From: Nostoc sp. PCC 7524
GTDB taxonomy: Bacteria; Cyanobacteriota; Cyanobacteriia; Cyanobacteriales; Nostocaceae
Assembly: GCF_000316645.1 (NCBI RefSeq)
Contig: NC_019684.1
Location: 5,901,501 to 5,965,500, forward strand
DNA: 64,000 nucleotides
Direction: 5' to 3'
Of this stretch, positions 37,596 through 47,670 are shown piece after piece (positions within the stretch are counted from its first letter, which is position 1; each line of letters begins with the position of its first letter). The position numbers and the translations under genes are program-made. The notes below the pieces were generated by a model. That model searched no databases and was not told the origin of the DNA. It was given only the letters and a program-made list of their open reading frames with translations.

Positions 37596-40214
37596 ATGCA
37601 ACCAACTAATCCAAACCAATTTACAGAAAAAGCCTGGGAAGCGATCGCCCACACTCCTGAGATTGCTAAACAGCATCAACAGCAGCAGATAGAAAGCGAA
37701 CACCTGATGAAAGCACTGCTAGAACAAGAAGGTTTAGCTAGCGGGATTTTGACTAAAGCAGGTGTGAACTTACAAAAAATCAACGATCGCACTGAACAAT
37801 TTATCCAACGCCAGCCGAAAGTCTCAGGTAGTAGCACCTCTGTATACTTGGGGCGGAGTTTGGATACACTCTTAGACCGCGCTGAAGGTTATCGTAAAGA
37901 TTTTAAAGACGAATATATTTCTATTGAACATTTATTTCTGGCTTACGCTAAAGATGATCGCTTCGGCAAAGGTTTATTTCAAGAATTCGGTTTAGACGAA
38001 AACAAACTCAAAAATATTATTAAACAAGTTCGTGGGAGTCAGAAAGTGACCGACCAAAATCCAGAAGGCAAATACCAATCGCTGGAAAAATACGGGCGTG
38101 ATCTCACAGAAGCAGCCCGCAAAGGTCAACTTGATCCAGTCATTGGGCGGGATGATGAAATTCGCCGCACCATCCAGATTTTGTCTCGTCGTACCAAAAA
38201 TAACCCCGTGTTAATTGGTGAACCAGGTGTTGGTAAAACTGCGATCGCCGAAGGATTAGCACAGCGTATCGTGGCTGGTGATGTTCCTCAATCCCTCAAA
38301 GACCGCAAGTTAATTTCCTTAGATATGGGTGCGATGATTGCGGGGGCAAAATTCCGGGGAGAATTTGAGGAACGCCTGAAAGCTGTATTAAAGGAAGTCA
38401 CAGAATCTGGCGGCAATATTGTTTTATTTATTGATGAAATTCATACCGTTGTCGGTGCAGGTGCAACTCAAGGCGCAATGGATGCGGGTAACTTGTTAAA
38501 ACCCATGCTAGCGCGGGGTGAGTTGCGTTGTATCGGGGCGACAACTTTAGATGAATATCGCAAATATATCGAAAAAGATGCAGCTTTAGAAAGACGCTTC
38601 CAGCAAGTTTATGTAGATCAGCCCAGTGTTGCAGATACAATTTCTATTTTGCGGGGCTTGAAGGAACGCTATGAGGTTCACCACGGGGTGAAAATCTCTG
38701 ATAGTTCTTTAGTTGCAGCCGCTACCTTGTCTAGCCGTTATATTAGCGATCGCTTCCTACCAGATAAAGCCATTGATTTGGTAGACGAAGCTGCCGCTAG
38801 GTTAAAAATGGAGATTACCTCTAAACCGGAAGAACTAGACGAAATCGACCGCAAAATTTTGCAGTTGGAAATGGAGAAGCTATCTTTGCAAAAAGAAAGT
38901 GATGCCGCTTCCCGCGAACGTTTAGAAAGACTGGAAAAAGAACTGGCGGATCTCAAAGAAGAACAAAGAACTCTCAATGCTCAATGGCAGTCTGAAAAAG
39001 ATATTATTACAAAGCTTCAGTCTGTCAAAGAAGAAATTGACCGAGTAAACTTAGAGATTCAACAAGCAGAGAGAAACTACGACCTCAATCGGGCTGCTGA
39101 GTTGAAATATGGTAAGTTAACGGACTTGCATCGGCGATTAGAAGGCACAGAAAGAGAGTTATCCCAAGCCCAAGGTACAGGTAAATCCTTGTTGCGGGAA
39201 GAAGTAACCGAAGCTGACATTGCGGAAATTATTTCTAAGTGGACGGGAATACCCATCAGCAAGTTAGTGGAATCAGAGAAAGAGAAACTCCTGCACTTAG
39301 AAGAAGAACTGCATCACCGGGTAATTGGACAATCGGAAGCTGTAACAGCTGTCGCCGATGCGATTCAGCGATCGCGTGCTGGATTAGCTGATCCGAATCG
39401 TCCCATTGCTAGTTTTGTTTTCCTCGGCCCCACTGGTGTAGGTAAAACCGAGTTAGCCAAGGCATTAGCGGCGTATATGTTCGACACCGAAGAAGCACTG
39501 GTGCGGATTGATATGTCGGAATATATGGAGAAACACGCCGTTTCTCGGTTAATCGGTGCGCCTCCCGGATACGTGGGTTATGAAGAAGGGGGACAACTGA
39601 CTGAAGCGATTCGTCGCCGTCCTTACGCCGTGATTCTCTTTGACGAAATCGAGAAAGCCCACCCCGATGTGTTTAATATTTTCCTGCAAATTCTCGATGA
39701 TGGTCGCGTTACCGATGCCCAAGGTCATACCGTGGACTTTAAGAACACGATTATTATTATGACCAGCAACATCGGTTCACAGTACATTCTGGATGTAGCT
39801 GGGGATGACTCCCGCTATGATGAAATGCGTCATCGGGTGATGGAAGCGATGAGAAATAGTTTCCGGCCTGAGTTTCTCAACCGGATTGATGAGATTATCA
39901 TCTTCCACGGTTTGGATAAGAAGGAACTGCGGCAGATTGTGCAGTTGCAAGTGGAAAGATTAAGGGATAGGTTAGGCGATCGTAAGATGTCATTGCGACT
40001 TTCTGAGGCTGCACTTGACTTTTTGGCTGAGGTAGGATACGACCCAGTATTTGGAGCGCGTCCACTGAAGCGGGCGATTCAGCGCGAGTTAGAAACGCAA
40101 ATTGCTAAGGCGATTTTGCGCGGAGAGTTTAACGATGGGGATACTATTTTTGTTGATGTGCAGAATGAAAGGTTGTCTTTTAGTCGTTTACCTGTTGAGG
40201 TATTTAGTAGTTAG
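37596..40214 (+). CDS. clpB: ATP-dependent chaperone ClpB
   Basis: 872-residue disaggregase of the Hsp100 family, which with DnaK re-solubilises aggregated proteins. Order: Clp N-domain (1-150), AAA+ module 1 with Walker A GEPGVGKT (208-215) and [10 protein letters not shown], the long coiled-coil middle domain (about 405-530) that separates ClpB from ClpA/C, then AAA+ module 2 with GPTGVGKT near 611 and the D2-small domain. The tail lacks an obvious P-loop for ClpP, as expected. No CIRCE element is visible upstream. A strong terminator follows. Confidence 0.97.
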   Translation: MQPTNPNQFTEKAWEAIAHTPEIAKQHQQQQIESEHLMKALLEQEGLASGILTKAGVNLQKINDRTEQFIQRQPKVSGSSTSVYLGRSLDTLLDRAEGYRKDFKDEYISIEHLFLAYAKDDRFGKGLFQEFGLDENKLKNIIKQVRGSQKVTDQNPEGKYQSLEKYGRDLTEAARKGQLDPVIGRDDEIRRTIQILSRRTKNNPVLIGEPGVGKTAIAEGLAQRIVAGDVPQSLKDRKLISLDMGAMIAGAKFRGEFEERLKAVLKEVTESGGNIVLFIDEIHTVVGAGATQGAMDAGNLLKPMLARGELRCIGATTLDEYRKYIEKDAALERRFQQVYVDQPSVADTISILRGLKERYEVHHGVKISDSSLVAAATLSSRYISDRFLPDKAIDLVDEAAARLKMEITSKPEELDEIDRKILQLEMEKLSLQKESDAASRERLERLEKELADLKEEQRTLNAQWQSEKDIITKLQSVKEEIDRVNLEIQQAERNYDLNRAAELKYGKLTDLHRRLEGTERELSQAQGTGKSLLREEVTEADIAEIISKWTGIPISKLVESEKEKLLHLEEELHHRVIGQSEAVTAVADAIQRSRAGLADPNRPIASFVFLGPTGVGKTELAKALAAYMFDTEEALVRIDMSEYMEKHAVSRLIGAPPGYVGYEEGGQLTEAIRRRPYAVILFDEIEKAHPDVFNIFLQILDDGRVTDAQGHTVDFKNTIIIMTSNIGSQYILDVAGDDSRYDEMRHRVMEAMRNSFRPEFLNRIDEIIIFHGLDKKELRQIVQLQVERLRDRLGDRKMSLRLSEAALDFLAEVGYDPVFGARPLKRAIQRELETQIAKAILRGEFNDGDTIFVDVQNERLSFSRLPVEVFSS

Positions 40215-40567
40215 TTAAAGATTGGTTCGCGCAAAGGCGCAGAGACGCAAAGGGGTAAAAGTGCCTCTTTGCGTTTTTTTTGTCAGTTATTGTCAGGCGG
40301 ATTTTTTAGCACTATCAGGACTTTTACCTTGTGCTAGATATTTCAATGTGATACATAAAATAACGAAAAAGGAATATAGCGTCATGATTTTGAAGTAATG
40401 TAGTTCAATTTCAATCCCAATAGAATATTTACCTAAAAATTCTATATAAATACCCAAAATAAGGTAAATATTGATAAGGATAAATTCACTGTTTTCAATC
40501 TAAACAGTAGCATCAAAAAAATTGACAAGAATAAATTAAGGCTTACTCTTGGCTCAGGAGGAAAATC
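40215..40567. other. Intergenic with clpB terminator
   Basis: 353 bases. The first 70 hold a repeat-like GCGCAAAGGCGCAGAGACGC tract and the clpB terminator; the rest is AT-rich with no ORF, up to the ribosome site of the next gene. Confidence 0.55.
40245..40281 (+). terminator. Rho-independent terminator of clpB
   Basis: ACGCAAAGGGG / CCTCTTTGCGT hairpin followed by eight Ts. Confidence 0.9.
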
Positions 40568-41119
40568 TTGACTGACAATCACCCACCACTATTACCCTTA
40601 AACAATATGGCTGAACGACATTAGGCTCTGACACCCTCAGTAGCTGGTAGTTATCTTGAAGCTGCAAGAGTGTGTCTTGATAGACATCATATTTCACCCA
40701 AAGAGTTTACTTTAGAAAATGATAAGGTTGAATCTATTGCAAAAGTTGACTGGGACATAACAGATAATAGGATCAGAGGAGCTTGGGCAAACATAGATGA
40801 TGCAACAAGGGATGGAGCATATGCTGTTGCAATTGCAGCCACCGAGCTTTCGAGAGGTTTATTTGCTGTACGACGTGCAGAAACACGTACAGGCGCAGAT
40901 TACTACATCGCTCCAATAAATGAAGATTTAGAGGATTTAGAGAATTGTTTTCGACTAGAAGTTTCTGGGACACATTCTGATAAATCCGAAGTCAAAAAAC
41001 GACTACGTATAAAGATTGAGCAGACAAAACAAGGTAATAGTAACCTTCCTGCTCTAGCAGCAGTCATAGGTTTTAAAGTACAGTTGATATTAATTCAAAC
41101 AGTCGATCAAGCATCATGA
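40568..41119 (+). pseudogene. Unrecognised gene with in-frame amber codon
   Basis: The gene has an ideal AGGAGG ribosome site before TTG 40568 and would read MTDNHPPLLPLNNMAERH, then a TAG at 40622-40624, then ALTPSVAGSYLEAARVCLDR and 145 or so further residues. The segment after the stop is clearly protein-like, so codon 19 appears to be a nonsense mutation, for example from CAG. A GTG at 40670 could allow a 149-residue product but has no good ribosome site. The protein has an N-terminal helix, a VDWDITDNRIRGAWANIDDA segment and a basic C-terminus; I do not recognise it. It overlaps the next gene by four bases, implying a coupled pair. Confidence 0.7.
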
Positions 41120-42270
41120 GTTGGTTAGTGCATCATACTCGCAGTGAAGAGTATGCGAGCCAAGCAGAGCAGATGTATCGCCAGCAAGACCTTATACGTG
41201 CTGCTGAACTCTATCGTTTAGCTGCTGAAGCAGAGGTTAATGCACTAGAAAATCTAACTCCCGACAAAAAACGAACCATTGGAATAACCGCAGTTAGTGC
41301 TGCATCTCTTTATTATAAAGCCCAAGAATTTCTACAAGCAAAGCGAGTGGCTCATAAATGGTTAGCTACTGAGGTTTTACCCTCTTTTGCAGTGGAAGAG
41401 TTAGAGGAACTTCTACAAGTTATTCGTTATCAAGAGTCCCGTGCAAAATCTGGTATTCAATTCATAGAAGGCGAAGTCTTAGTTTCTGTTAGTGGTGGAG
41501 AAATATTATATGGTGCGGCTCCCTTAGAACTGGTTTTAGATAAAGTAGAAAAAATTAGAAATATTTTCTACCGAACAACAGAATTTCTTCTTGATTTAGA
41601 CTTACGAAAGCGAGGCAGTCCAAACCAAGTTGTAAAGAACCAGTGTGATCCTTGGTTGCTACAGGCTCCCCCTGGAAGTTATCAATTTGCTGTAAGAGTG
41701 CGTAAGCCTAATGAACAGCTAACTATACCAGGTTTACCTGATTTTGAGTTACGTGTAGAACAAATTACTAAGAAATTTCTTGAAATTATTACAGCAACCA
41801 CGCAAGATCCAGAGGGAGAGCTAATAGAAGTTGTACCTAAAGAAGATTATCGAGAGGCTTTTTTGAAGTTAACTCGTGAACTTGCACCACCAGCAACAGG
41901 TAAGTCTTTTAATCAAATGGAAATTAAATCAACTGTTGATATTGAACCACGTCCTGTAATTCTCAGTCCTCATACTCGTGATGTTATTAATCATGCTCTC
42001 AAAAAAACAGATCCAGTAGTACCAGAACTACACGAACACAGAGTGATTCAATTGCGAAGTACTTTGCGTGGCTTGCAGTTGGATAAGGATTGGATTGAAG
42101 TTAATATTGATGGTGAAAATAAAATAATTTACGATGCAAAAGAAGAAATTGATGATGTTATTGGACGCATGGTCAATCGCCCAGTGGTAGTGGAAGTTCT
42201 TGAAAGACGTGATAAATCAGCAGACAAAAGATACTCTTTCCGTGACATTCAACTTCAGGAAAATGTATAG
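41116..42270 (+). CDS. Unrecognised protein with TPR-like N-terminus
   Basis: 384 residues; family unknown to me. Residues 1-110 look like tetratricopeptide-type helices (QAEQMYRQQDLIRAAELYRL, AASLYYKAQEFLQAKRVAHK). The middle has a beta-rich block, GEVLVSVSGGEILYGAAPLE. The C-terminal 130 residues contain a strand-rich domain (EHRVIQLRSTLRGLQLDKDW). There is no nuclease, NTPase or transmembrane motif. It overlaps the upstream gene by ATGA and is followed at 177 bases by a C5 methyltransferase, so a modification or defence role is possible but only inferred. Confidence 0.88.
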   Translation: MSWLVHHTRSEEYASQAEQMYRQQDLIRAAELYRLAAEAEVNALENLTPDKKRTIGITAVSAASLYYKAQEFLQAKRVAHKWLATEVLPSFAVEELEELLQVIRYQESRAKSGIQFIEGEVLVSVSGGEILYGAAPLELVLDKVEKIRNIFYRTTEFLLDLDLRKRGSPNQVVKNQCDPWLLQAPPGSYQFAVRVRKPNEQLTIPGLPDFELRVEQITKKFLEIITATTQDPEGELIEVVPKEDYREAFLKLTRELAPPATGKSFNQMEIKSTVDIEPRPVILSPHTRDVINHALKKTDPVVPELHEHRVIQLRSTLRGLQLDKDWIEVNIDGENKIIYDAKEEIDDVIGRMVNRPVVVEVLERRDKSADKRYSFRDIQLQENV

Positions 42271-42446
42271 AAAATCTAATATTTTTCTATACATTTGCTT
42301 AATAACAATTTTTGTAGGGTTGGTATTATTTGTCAGTTGCTAATATCATGAGTTTTATATTGTTGGCCATGCCCACCTTACGCTTATTGAGAATGCTGCA
42401 AGATATGACTTAGTAAATTACCAACTCTCTACTTAGCTACTCAGAG

Positions 42447-43391
42447 ATGAAAGCAATAGATTTATTTGCGGGTTGTGGAGGTTTGTCACTAGGATTTCAA
42501 AATGCTGGCTTTGACATTGTAGCAGCTTTTGATTATTGGCCTTCAGCTATTGAAGTTTATAGAGAAAATTTCCAACATACTATCTTTGAAAAAGACCTGT
42601 TGAGAGAAGATGTATGTGCGTTAATCGCTAGTTTTAATCCAGAAATAATCATTGGTGGTCCTCCATGTCAAGATTTTTCAAGTGCAGGCAAACGAGATGA
42701 AAATCTGGGGAGAGCAGACTTAACTTTTGTATTTGCTAACATTATTTCTCAAGTAAAGCCTAATTGGTTTGTGATGGAGAATGTTGAGAGAATTTCTAAA
42801 AGCAAAGTTTTAAAAACAGTCTTAGAAATATTTAAAAAAAGTGGATATGGTTTAACTTCCTCAATTTTAAATGCTAGTTACTGTGGAGTTCCGCAAGCTA
42901 GAAGACGATACTTTTTAATTGGTCAGCTTCATGGAAAGGATGATGCTCTCAACCATTATCTAATAAAACACCAATCTAAAAAACCTATGACTGTTTTTGA
43001 CTACCTAGGTAATCAGCTAGGAATTGAATATTTTTATCACCACCCTAGAAGCTATAAAAGAAGGGCTATCTTCAGCATACATGAACCTAGTCCAACGGTT
43101 CGGGGAGTCAATCGACCTATCCCTAAAACCTATAAAAAACATGAAGGAGATGCCTGCGATATTAACGAGAAATTGCGACCCCTATCTACAATTGAACGAA
43201 GCTACATTCAAACTTTTCCAAAAACGTTTAAGTTTAAGGGGAATAAATCAGATTTAGAACAGATGATTGGCAATGCTGTTCCTGTAAATCTGGCTGAATA
43301 TGTAGCTCGTTGCATACTTGAATATATTGAAGATGACTCTTCTAATAGCATTTCATATCAGTTACCTAACATCTTGCTTTTAAAACAATAG
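42447..43391 (+). CDS. C5-cytosine DNA methyltransferase (second copy)
   Basis: 314-residue enzyme with motif I DLFAGCGGLSLGF (5-17), motif IV GGPPCQDFS with catalytic Cys74, motif VI ENV (111-113), motif VIII QARRR (150-154) and motif X QMIGNAVPVNLAEYVA near the end. The small target-recognition region between VIII and IX suggests a simple palindromic target. No endonuclease gene is recognisable beside it; the neighbours are two unrecognised genes upstream and a Nif11-like gene downstream. It differs clearly from the methyltransferase at 6.5 kb. Confidence 0.95.
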   Translation: MKAIDLFAGCGGLSLGFQNAGFDIVAAFDYWPSAIEVYRENFQHTIFEKDLLREDVCALIASFNPEIIIGGPPCQDFSSAGKRDENLGRADLTFVFANIISQVKPNWFVMENVERISKSKVLKTVLEIFKKSGYGLTSSILNASYCGVPQARRRYFLIGQLHGKDDALNHYLIKHQSKKPMTVFDYLGNQLGIEYFYHHPRSYKRRAIFSIHEPSPTVRGVNRPIPKTYKKHEGDACDINEKLRPLSTIERSYIQTFPKTFKFKGNKSDLEQMIGNAVPVNLAEYVARCILEYIEDDSSNSISYQLPNILLLKQ

Positions 43392-43657
43392 TGATAATGG
43401 CAGTCATTATTGCTTTATGGAGTCGATATTGTAGCAGAATAAACATAAATCTTTAATGAAAAATATAATTTCTTAGTAAAAAATACCAACTTTATACAAA
43501 AATTCCATCTGTAGCGAGATGATTAATTATCAGATTAATTTTATTTTTCTAAATAAATAAAGACTCTTTAATGCTGGACTATGCAACCCGGAATACTCTG
43601 GCTATTTAATGTAGGTCTTATTAGATACAAAAATAAAATTTTCGGGGATAAACTTTT

Positions 43658-43927
43658 ATGTCGTTACAGCAAGTGAATGCTTTTTATGAAGTTTTGATGT
43701 CAGAAAAATCTATTTATGAAGAATACTTTAATAATTGCTGTAGTAGAGGTTTGTTGAGCAGTTGGCATTGGGACAAAACCAAGATAGTGAACTTTGCAGC
43801 TAGTATTGGTTATCAGTTCAATGAATATGAATTAGCTTATGTATGGTTTGAAAGTGAGCCTAGCTATTCTCATAACTCGTTGAGTTTATCCAAACAAGAT
43901 AAATTGCTGGAATTAACTCAAGCCTAG
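43658..43927 (+). CDS. Nif11-family small protein
   Basis: 89 residues with a Nif11 domain: MSLQQVNAFYEVLMSEKSIY, then FAASIGYQFNEYELAYVWFE. In other loci this domain serves as a leader for ribosomally made peptides, but here no Gly-Gly cleavage site, core peptide or modification enzyme is seen. The role is therefore open. It is followed by a hairpin shared with the convergent DUF924 gene. Confidence 0.86.
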   Translation: MSLQQVNAFYEVLMSEKSIYEEYFNNCCSRGLLSSWHWDKTKIVNFAASIGYQFNEYELAYVWFESEPSYSHNSLSLSKQDKLLELTQA

Positions 43928-43933
43928 TTTTTT

Positions 43934-43963
43934 GACGCTTTCTCTTTTATAGAAGAAAGCGTC
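43934..43963. terminator. Hairpin between Nif11-like and DUF924 genes
   Basis: GACGCTTTCT / AGAAAGCGTC perfect 10-base stem with a 10-base loop between convergent genes. There is no clear T-run. Confidence 0.65.
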
Positions 43964-43979
43964 TTATAAGTTTATGGGT

Positions 43980-44555
43980 TTAAAAATTTGAGCCTGGCTG
44001 TTGCAGAAATTCTTCTTCTTCGGGAGTGGAAACACGTCCTAAAATACTATTGCGATGAGGAAAGCGGCCAAAACGCTCAATAATGTTCAGATGTTGCAAT
44101 GCGGATTCAATTGCTATGGCACTATCAGGATCATCACTCAACTGCTGGAATAACTTCACACACTGATGCTGATCAGCTAGGTTTTCCCTGTGTTCAAAAG
44201 GTAAGTAAATAAACCACCGTTGCACAGGTAGCAAGTCATGATCATAACCTTGTGCAACAGCGTGCTTGGCTACTGACAATGCTTCCCAATCAGTAGCAAA
44301 TGCGTCTGGAGTACCACGAAACATATTTCGGGGAAACTGATCTAAAAGCAGAATCAAGGCTAGACAGGTTGTGGGTAAATTTATCCAGTCGTCTAAATAC
44401 CCTGCTGCGGCTTGTTGATAATCTTTGAAAAATTGATGCTGTAATTCTGCATCAAATTCTGGTTGCTTTTTAAACCAAAAACTTTTGGGTTGCCCGTAAT
44501 CTGGTTCATCACGATGGCCAAACCAAAAGTCTAAAATTGTCTGTGCCTGGGACAT
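43980..44555 (-). CDS. DUF924 family protein
   Basis: 191-residue helical protein of the DUF924 family (TPR-like fold); function unknown. Signatures are ILDFWFG at the N-terminus, LALILLLDQFPRNMFRGTPD, RWFIYLPFEHRENLADQHQC and FGRFPHRNSILGR. ATG 44555 shares one base with the stop of the upstream SRPBCC gene (TAATG), so the two are co-translated. Confidence 0.93.
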   Translation of the reverse strand: MSQAQTILDFWFGHRDEPDYGQPKSFWFKKQPEFDAELQHQFFKDYQQAAAGYLDDWINLPTTCLALILLLDQFPRNMFRGTPDAFATDWEALSVAKHAVAQGYDHDLLPVQRWFIYLPFEHRENLADQHQCVKLFQQLSDDPDSAIAIESALQHLNIIERFGRFPHRNSILGRVSTPEEEEFLQQPGSNF

Positions 44556-45118
44556 TATGTTGCTCTATGTTGACAAATCACTTGTCGCATTTTACGCATA
44601 TTTGCAGGCAACTCAAAGTTCATGGCTTGTTGAATAAAAATAGCAGGTATGGGAATATTCGGGGTAGCTTGGACGCTATAAATGAGTACAGTCCCATTGC
44701 CGCAGTCTTTTAGCTCAATCTTGGCTGCAAAGTCAACAAAAGAGCCTTTTTCCATGTGGAACTGAATTTTTTGACCGATAACTTCCACGACGTTGAGGTA
44801 AATTTCAACTTGAGCCGTGAAAAAAAGGAAAGCTTTTTGTGCTGCTTGGTACAGGCGCTTGACTTCACCTCGCTGCAATACCTCACTTTTGGTGATGTCG
44901 GGAAAGTATTGTACCCAACGGGGGTAATCGGTGATTTGTTGCCATACCTGCGATCGCACCATTGGTAAGTACATACAAGCACTGACAGCACCACCACAGG
45001 CGTTATGCGATCGCGTCTGGACAAAAATTTCACCCTGCATCAGCAAGTGTCGCTGTTCTTGACTCCATGTCAGATCTGAACCTGTGATCACTGGGTTTGA
45101 TATATGGGGTGCAAACAT
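44555..45118 (-). CDS. SRPBCC (START-like/polyketide cyclase) protein
   Basis: 187-residue protein with a helix-grip SRPBCC fold, expected to bind a hydrophobic ligand; the ligand is unknown. Features are PMVRSQVWQQITDYPRWVQY (cyclase N-helix), SEVLQRGEVKRLYQAAQKA and a long C-terminal helix (IFIQQAMNFELPANMRKMRQ). A start at 45151 adds 11 residues; I prefer 45118, which has GAGGAG some distance upstream and starts MFAPHISNPV. Coupled to DUF924. Confidence 0.82.
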   Translation of the reverse strand: MFAPHISNPVITGSDLTWSQEQRHLLMQGEIFVQTRSHNACGGAVSACMYLPMVRSQVWQQITDYPRWVQYFPDITKSEVLQRGEVKRLYQAAQKAFLFFTAQVEIYLNVVEVIGQKIQFHMEKGSFVDFAAKIELKDCGNGTVLIYSVQATPNIPIPAIFIQQAMNFELPANMRKMRQVICQHRAT

Positions 45119-45510
45119 AAATTTTTTTCCGTTACTCCTCAACTTCACCATCTGCTCAGGTTGTCACCATCAACCATCTCTAAATTAATGGAGTACAACC
45201 TCATCAATGTTAGTTCCACTTCAGTACACACGGTTTCCGGAACCAATCACGTCAGCACATTATTCTGAAAATCTACTGGAAAATCCGTGTTTTTAACTAC
45301 AAATACTATTGTCTATGCTCTTGGCAGTAATCATAGCACTACTTATCAAGGAAAAATTTAGCTTAAAAAAGCTAAAATGTTACAAATACAATCTATAAAG
45401 TATTTTATGTAATTGAAGCAATTCATAGAATCCTATTTTTAGTAAAAATTCAGTAAATTTTTGGTTAATTTGTCTATATACAGCTAATTAGGAATTAAGA
45501 GGAAAAAATA
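45119..45510. other. Divergent intergenic region
   Basis: About 390 AT-rich bases between SRPBCC and the small membrane protein. It holds both promoters; no ORF or structured RNA is seen. Confidence 0.5.
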
Positions 45511-45705
45511 GTGAGTCAATCTTCCTTGAACCGCAGATTAACACAGGCGTTTGGTGTGCTACTCGGCATCGGCATAGCTGTCTGGCTACTGAGAGGTTTT
45601 GGCCTGCTGTCATTTATGCCTGGCGGAGTTATTTGGCTATTGTTTCTTGGGGCGATCGCTTTAGGACTGATTGCTTATGCTCAAAGAACTTGGTGGCGTT
45701 TTTAA
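45511..45705 (+). CDS. Small two-helix membrane protein
   Basis: 64 residues with two hydrophobic helices (AFGVLLGIGIAVWLLRGFGL and GVIWLLFLGAIALGLIAYA) and a basic C-terminal QRTWWRF. Start GTG 45511 has an AAGAGGAAAA ribosome site. Function unknown. The rubredoxin gene follows at 200 bases on the same strand. Confidence 0.75.
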   Translation: MSQSSLNRRLTQAFGVLLGIGIAVWLLRGFGLLSFMPGGVIWLLFLGAIALGLIAYAQRTWWRF

Positions 45706-45907
45706 TAATGTGGTGATTTACCACACGATTTAGCAATAAATCATAATCCGACAAAGAAATATACCAATTCTTAATCAAAATCATCTATCCCCAGTCTGGC
45801 TGCTCACAGATATCAGAGAGATATTTTTTTATGCAACCAGTATGGTGTTTTGAGACTGAACTGCTGTTAAAGATATTGATAAGGTGAAGTATTAACCAGG
45901 GGCAACC

Positions 45908-46072
45908 ATGCAAATTTATATATGTAGTGTTTGCGGCTACGAGTATGATCCAGAAGTAGGCGATCCAGATAGCGGCATACTCCCAGGTACCCTTTTTGAA
46001 GCCATCCCAGAGGATTGGGTGTGTCCGGTTTGCGGTGCTACTAAAGATTTATTTGAAGCAGCAGAAGGGTGA
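45908..46072 (+). CDS. Rubredoxin
   Basis: 54-residue electron carrier with the two C-x2-C iron sites: [20 protein letters not shown] at residues 3-22 (Cys6, Cys9) and [18 protein letters not shown] at the end (Cys39, Cys42). Both sites and the intervening [13 protein letters not shown] match classical soluble rubredoxin. There is no C-terminal membrane anchor, so it differs from the photosystem-II-associated RubA. ATG 45908 is the first residue of the fold. Confidence 0.95.
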   Translation: MQIYICSVCGYEYDPEVGDPDSGILPGTLFEAIPEDWVCPVCGATKDLFEAAEG

Positions 46073-46413
46073 ATATCAAGTCAGCTAATCACGGGAACAA
46101 CCCAGAACTAAAATAAGGAAAAGTCTTGCACTACACCCTTACACACGCTACTTGCACGCCACTTGCTACAACGGGGGGAACCCCAACGGACAGTTTGCTC
46201 AAGTCGGGGAACCCGCCCACGCAACTGTCCTCCGCAACGCAGTGGCTCCTCAAGTCGAGAACCCTTTCGGCAGTGGCTCCCCTACTCCACTCCCTACTCC
46301 CTACTCTCCACTTCCTATTTTCAAGACAGATGGCGTGGGTAAATAATATCTCTATTTTGACGCTGAGTGTACTAGCCTAGAAAGTAGGTGCTATAGAAGA
46401 GATAATTTGTAAA
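46073..46413. repeat. Intergenic repeat-rich tract
   Basis: 341 bases composed of degenerate repeats, GGGGAACCC- and AGTGGCTCC-type units (46170-46280), then CCCTACT heptamers (46279-46317). Two overlapping frames across it (from 46126 and 46152) are repeat artefacts. Confidence 0.65.
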
Positions 46414-47670
46414 TTGCTACCTTTAAAGATTGTAGTTATTGGCGGTGGAGCCGCAGGATTTTTTGGGGCGATCGCCTGTGCCGAAGTTAACCCCCAAGCT
46501 CAAGTCACTTTACTCGAAGCTAGTCGTCAACCATTAGCTAAAGTCCGCATCTCCGGCGGGGGACGCTGTAATGTGACTCATGCTTGCTTTGAACCACAGG
46601 GGTTAGTCCAAAGTTATCCTAGAGGTGGTAAGGCTTTACGGGGCGCTTTTACTCGGTTTCAAGCTCAAGATACGGTAGCTTGGTTTGCTCACCACGGGGT
46701 AAAACTAAAAACAGAAGCCGATGGTAGGATGTTTCCCATTACAGACAGTTCTGAAACGATTGTGGATTGTCTGATGAATACTGCTCAAGCTGAGGGAGTA
46801 GAAATTTGGACGGGTACAGCTGTTGTTGCTGTTAAACGCATTAACACGGAATTTGAAATAATTTTAAAGTCTGGTGAGATCATCAGATGCGATCGCCTGC
46901 TGCTAGCTACAGGCAGCAGCCTCATCGGTTACAAAATTGCCCAACAATTAGGACATCACATCGAAGCACCCGTACCATCATTATTTACATTTAATATTCC
47001 AGAGGCCAAGCTCAGGGCATTAGCCGGGATCAGTGTAAACCCCGTACGTTTAAAATTATTGGTAGGGGAGAAGTCTCAATTAGAACAAACTGGGCCATTA
47101 CTGATTACCCACTGGGGTGTAAGTGGCCCGGCTGTACTGAAGCTTTCAGCTTGGGGTGCCAGAGTTCTACACGAACATCACTATCAAGCGACTTTATTGG
47201 TGAATTGGTTGCCGGAACTGTCCCAAGAACAAGTCCGGCAAAAAATCTTAGCAGTCAAAAATGAATGGGCAAAAAAAGCGATCGCTCTGCACCGTGGCGT
47301 TGATTTACCCCACCGTCTTTGGCAATCTATAATCGCCCGTGTCGGTATTACCACAGATGATCGTTGGGCAGGACTCTCTAATAAAACTTTAAATCTCTTG
47401 ATCCAAGAAATTACCCAGGGCAAATACTTAGTTAATGGTAAGGGAGTCTTTAAAGAGGAGTTCGTCACCTGTGGCGGTGTCAACCTCAAGGAAATTGACT
47501 TCAAAACGATGGAAAGTAAGCTAGTTCCTGGACTCTACTTTGCTGGTGAAATTCTAGATATTGACGGCGTAACTGGTGGATTTAATTTCCAAAGTGCTTG
47601 GACAACAGCCTATTTGGCAGGTAACGCTATGGGAATTGGCGACTCAGAACAATTACGATCACACAGATAA
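46414..47670 (+). CDS. HI0933/YhiN-type flavoprotein oxidoreductase
   Basis: 418-residue FAD-dependent protein of the HI0933-like (aminoacetone oxidase-type) family. The Rossmann motif VVIGGGAAGFFGAIACAE is at residues 7-24, and RISGGGRCNVTHACFE, typical of the family, follows. At the C-terminus are VTCGGVNLKEIDFKTMESK and LYFAGEILDIDGVTGGFNFQ. The reaction is unknown. The start is a TTG at 46414 with no ATG near; the domain begins immediately, so little is missing. Confidence 0.9.
   Translation: MLPLKIVVIGGGAAGFFGAIACAEVNPQAQVTLLEASRQPLAKVRISGGGRCNVTHACFEPQGLVQSYPRGGKALRGAFTRFQAQDTVAWFAHHGVKLKTEADGRMFPITDSSETIVDCLMNTAQAEGVEIWTGTAVVAVKRINTEFEIILKSGEIIRCDRLLLATGSSLIGYKIAQQLGHHIEAPVPSLFTFNIPEAKLRALAGISVNPVRLKLLVGEKSQLEQTGPLLITHWGVSGPAVLKLSAWGARVLHEHHYQATLLVNWLPELSQEQVRQKILAVKNEWAKKAIALHRGVDLPHRLWQSIIARVGITTDDRWAGLSNKTLNLLIQEITQGKYLVNGKGVFKEEFVTCGGVNLKEIDFKTMESKLVPGLYFAGEILDIDGVTGGFNFQSAWTTAYLAGNAMGIGDSEQLRSHR

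Noticed and set aside
40670..41119. 149-residue gene starting at GTG 40670 as the natural gene
   Set aside because: The upstream AGGAGG site, the TTG at 40568 and the protein-like residues just after the amber codon favour an interrupted longer gene, although translation from 40670 is possible.
46126..46380. 84-codon frame and an overlapping 64-codon frame
   Set aside because: Both run through intergenic repeats and lack a ribosome site.
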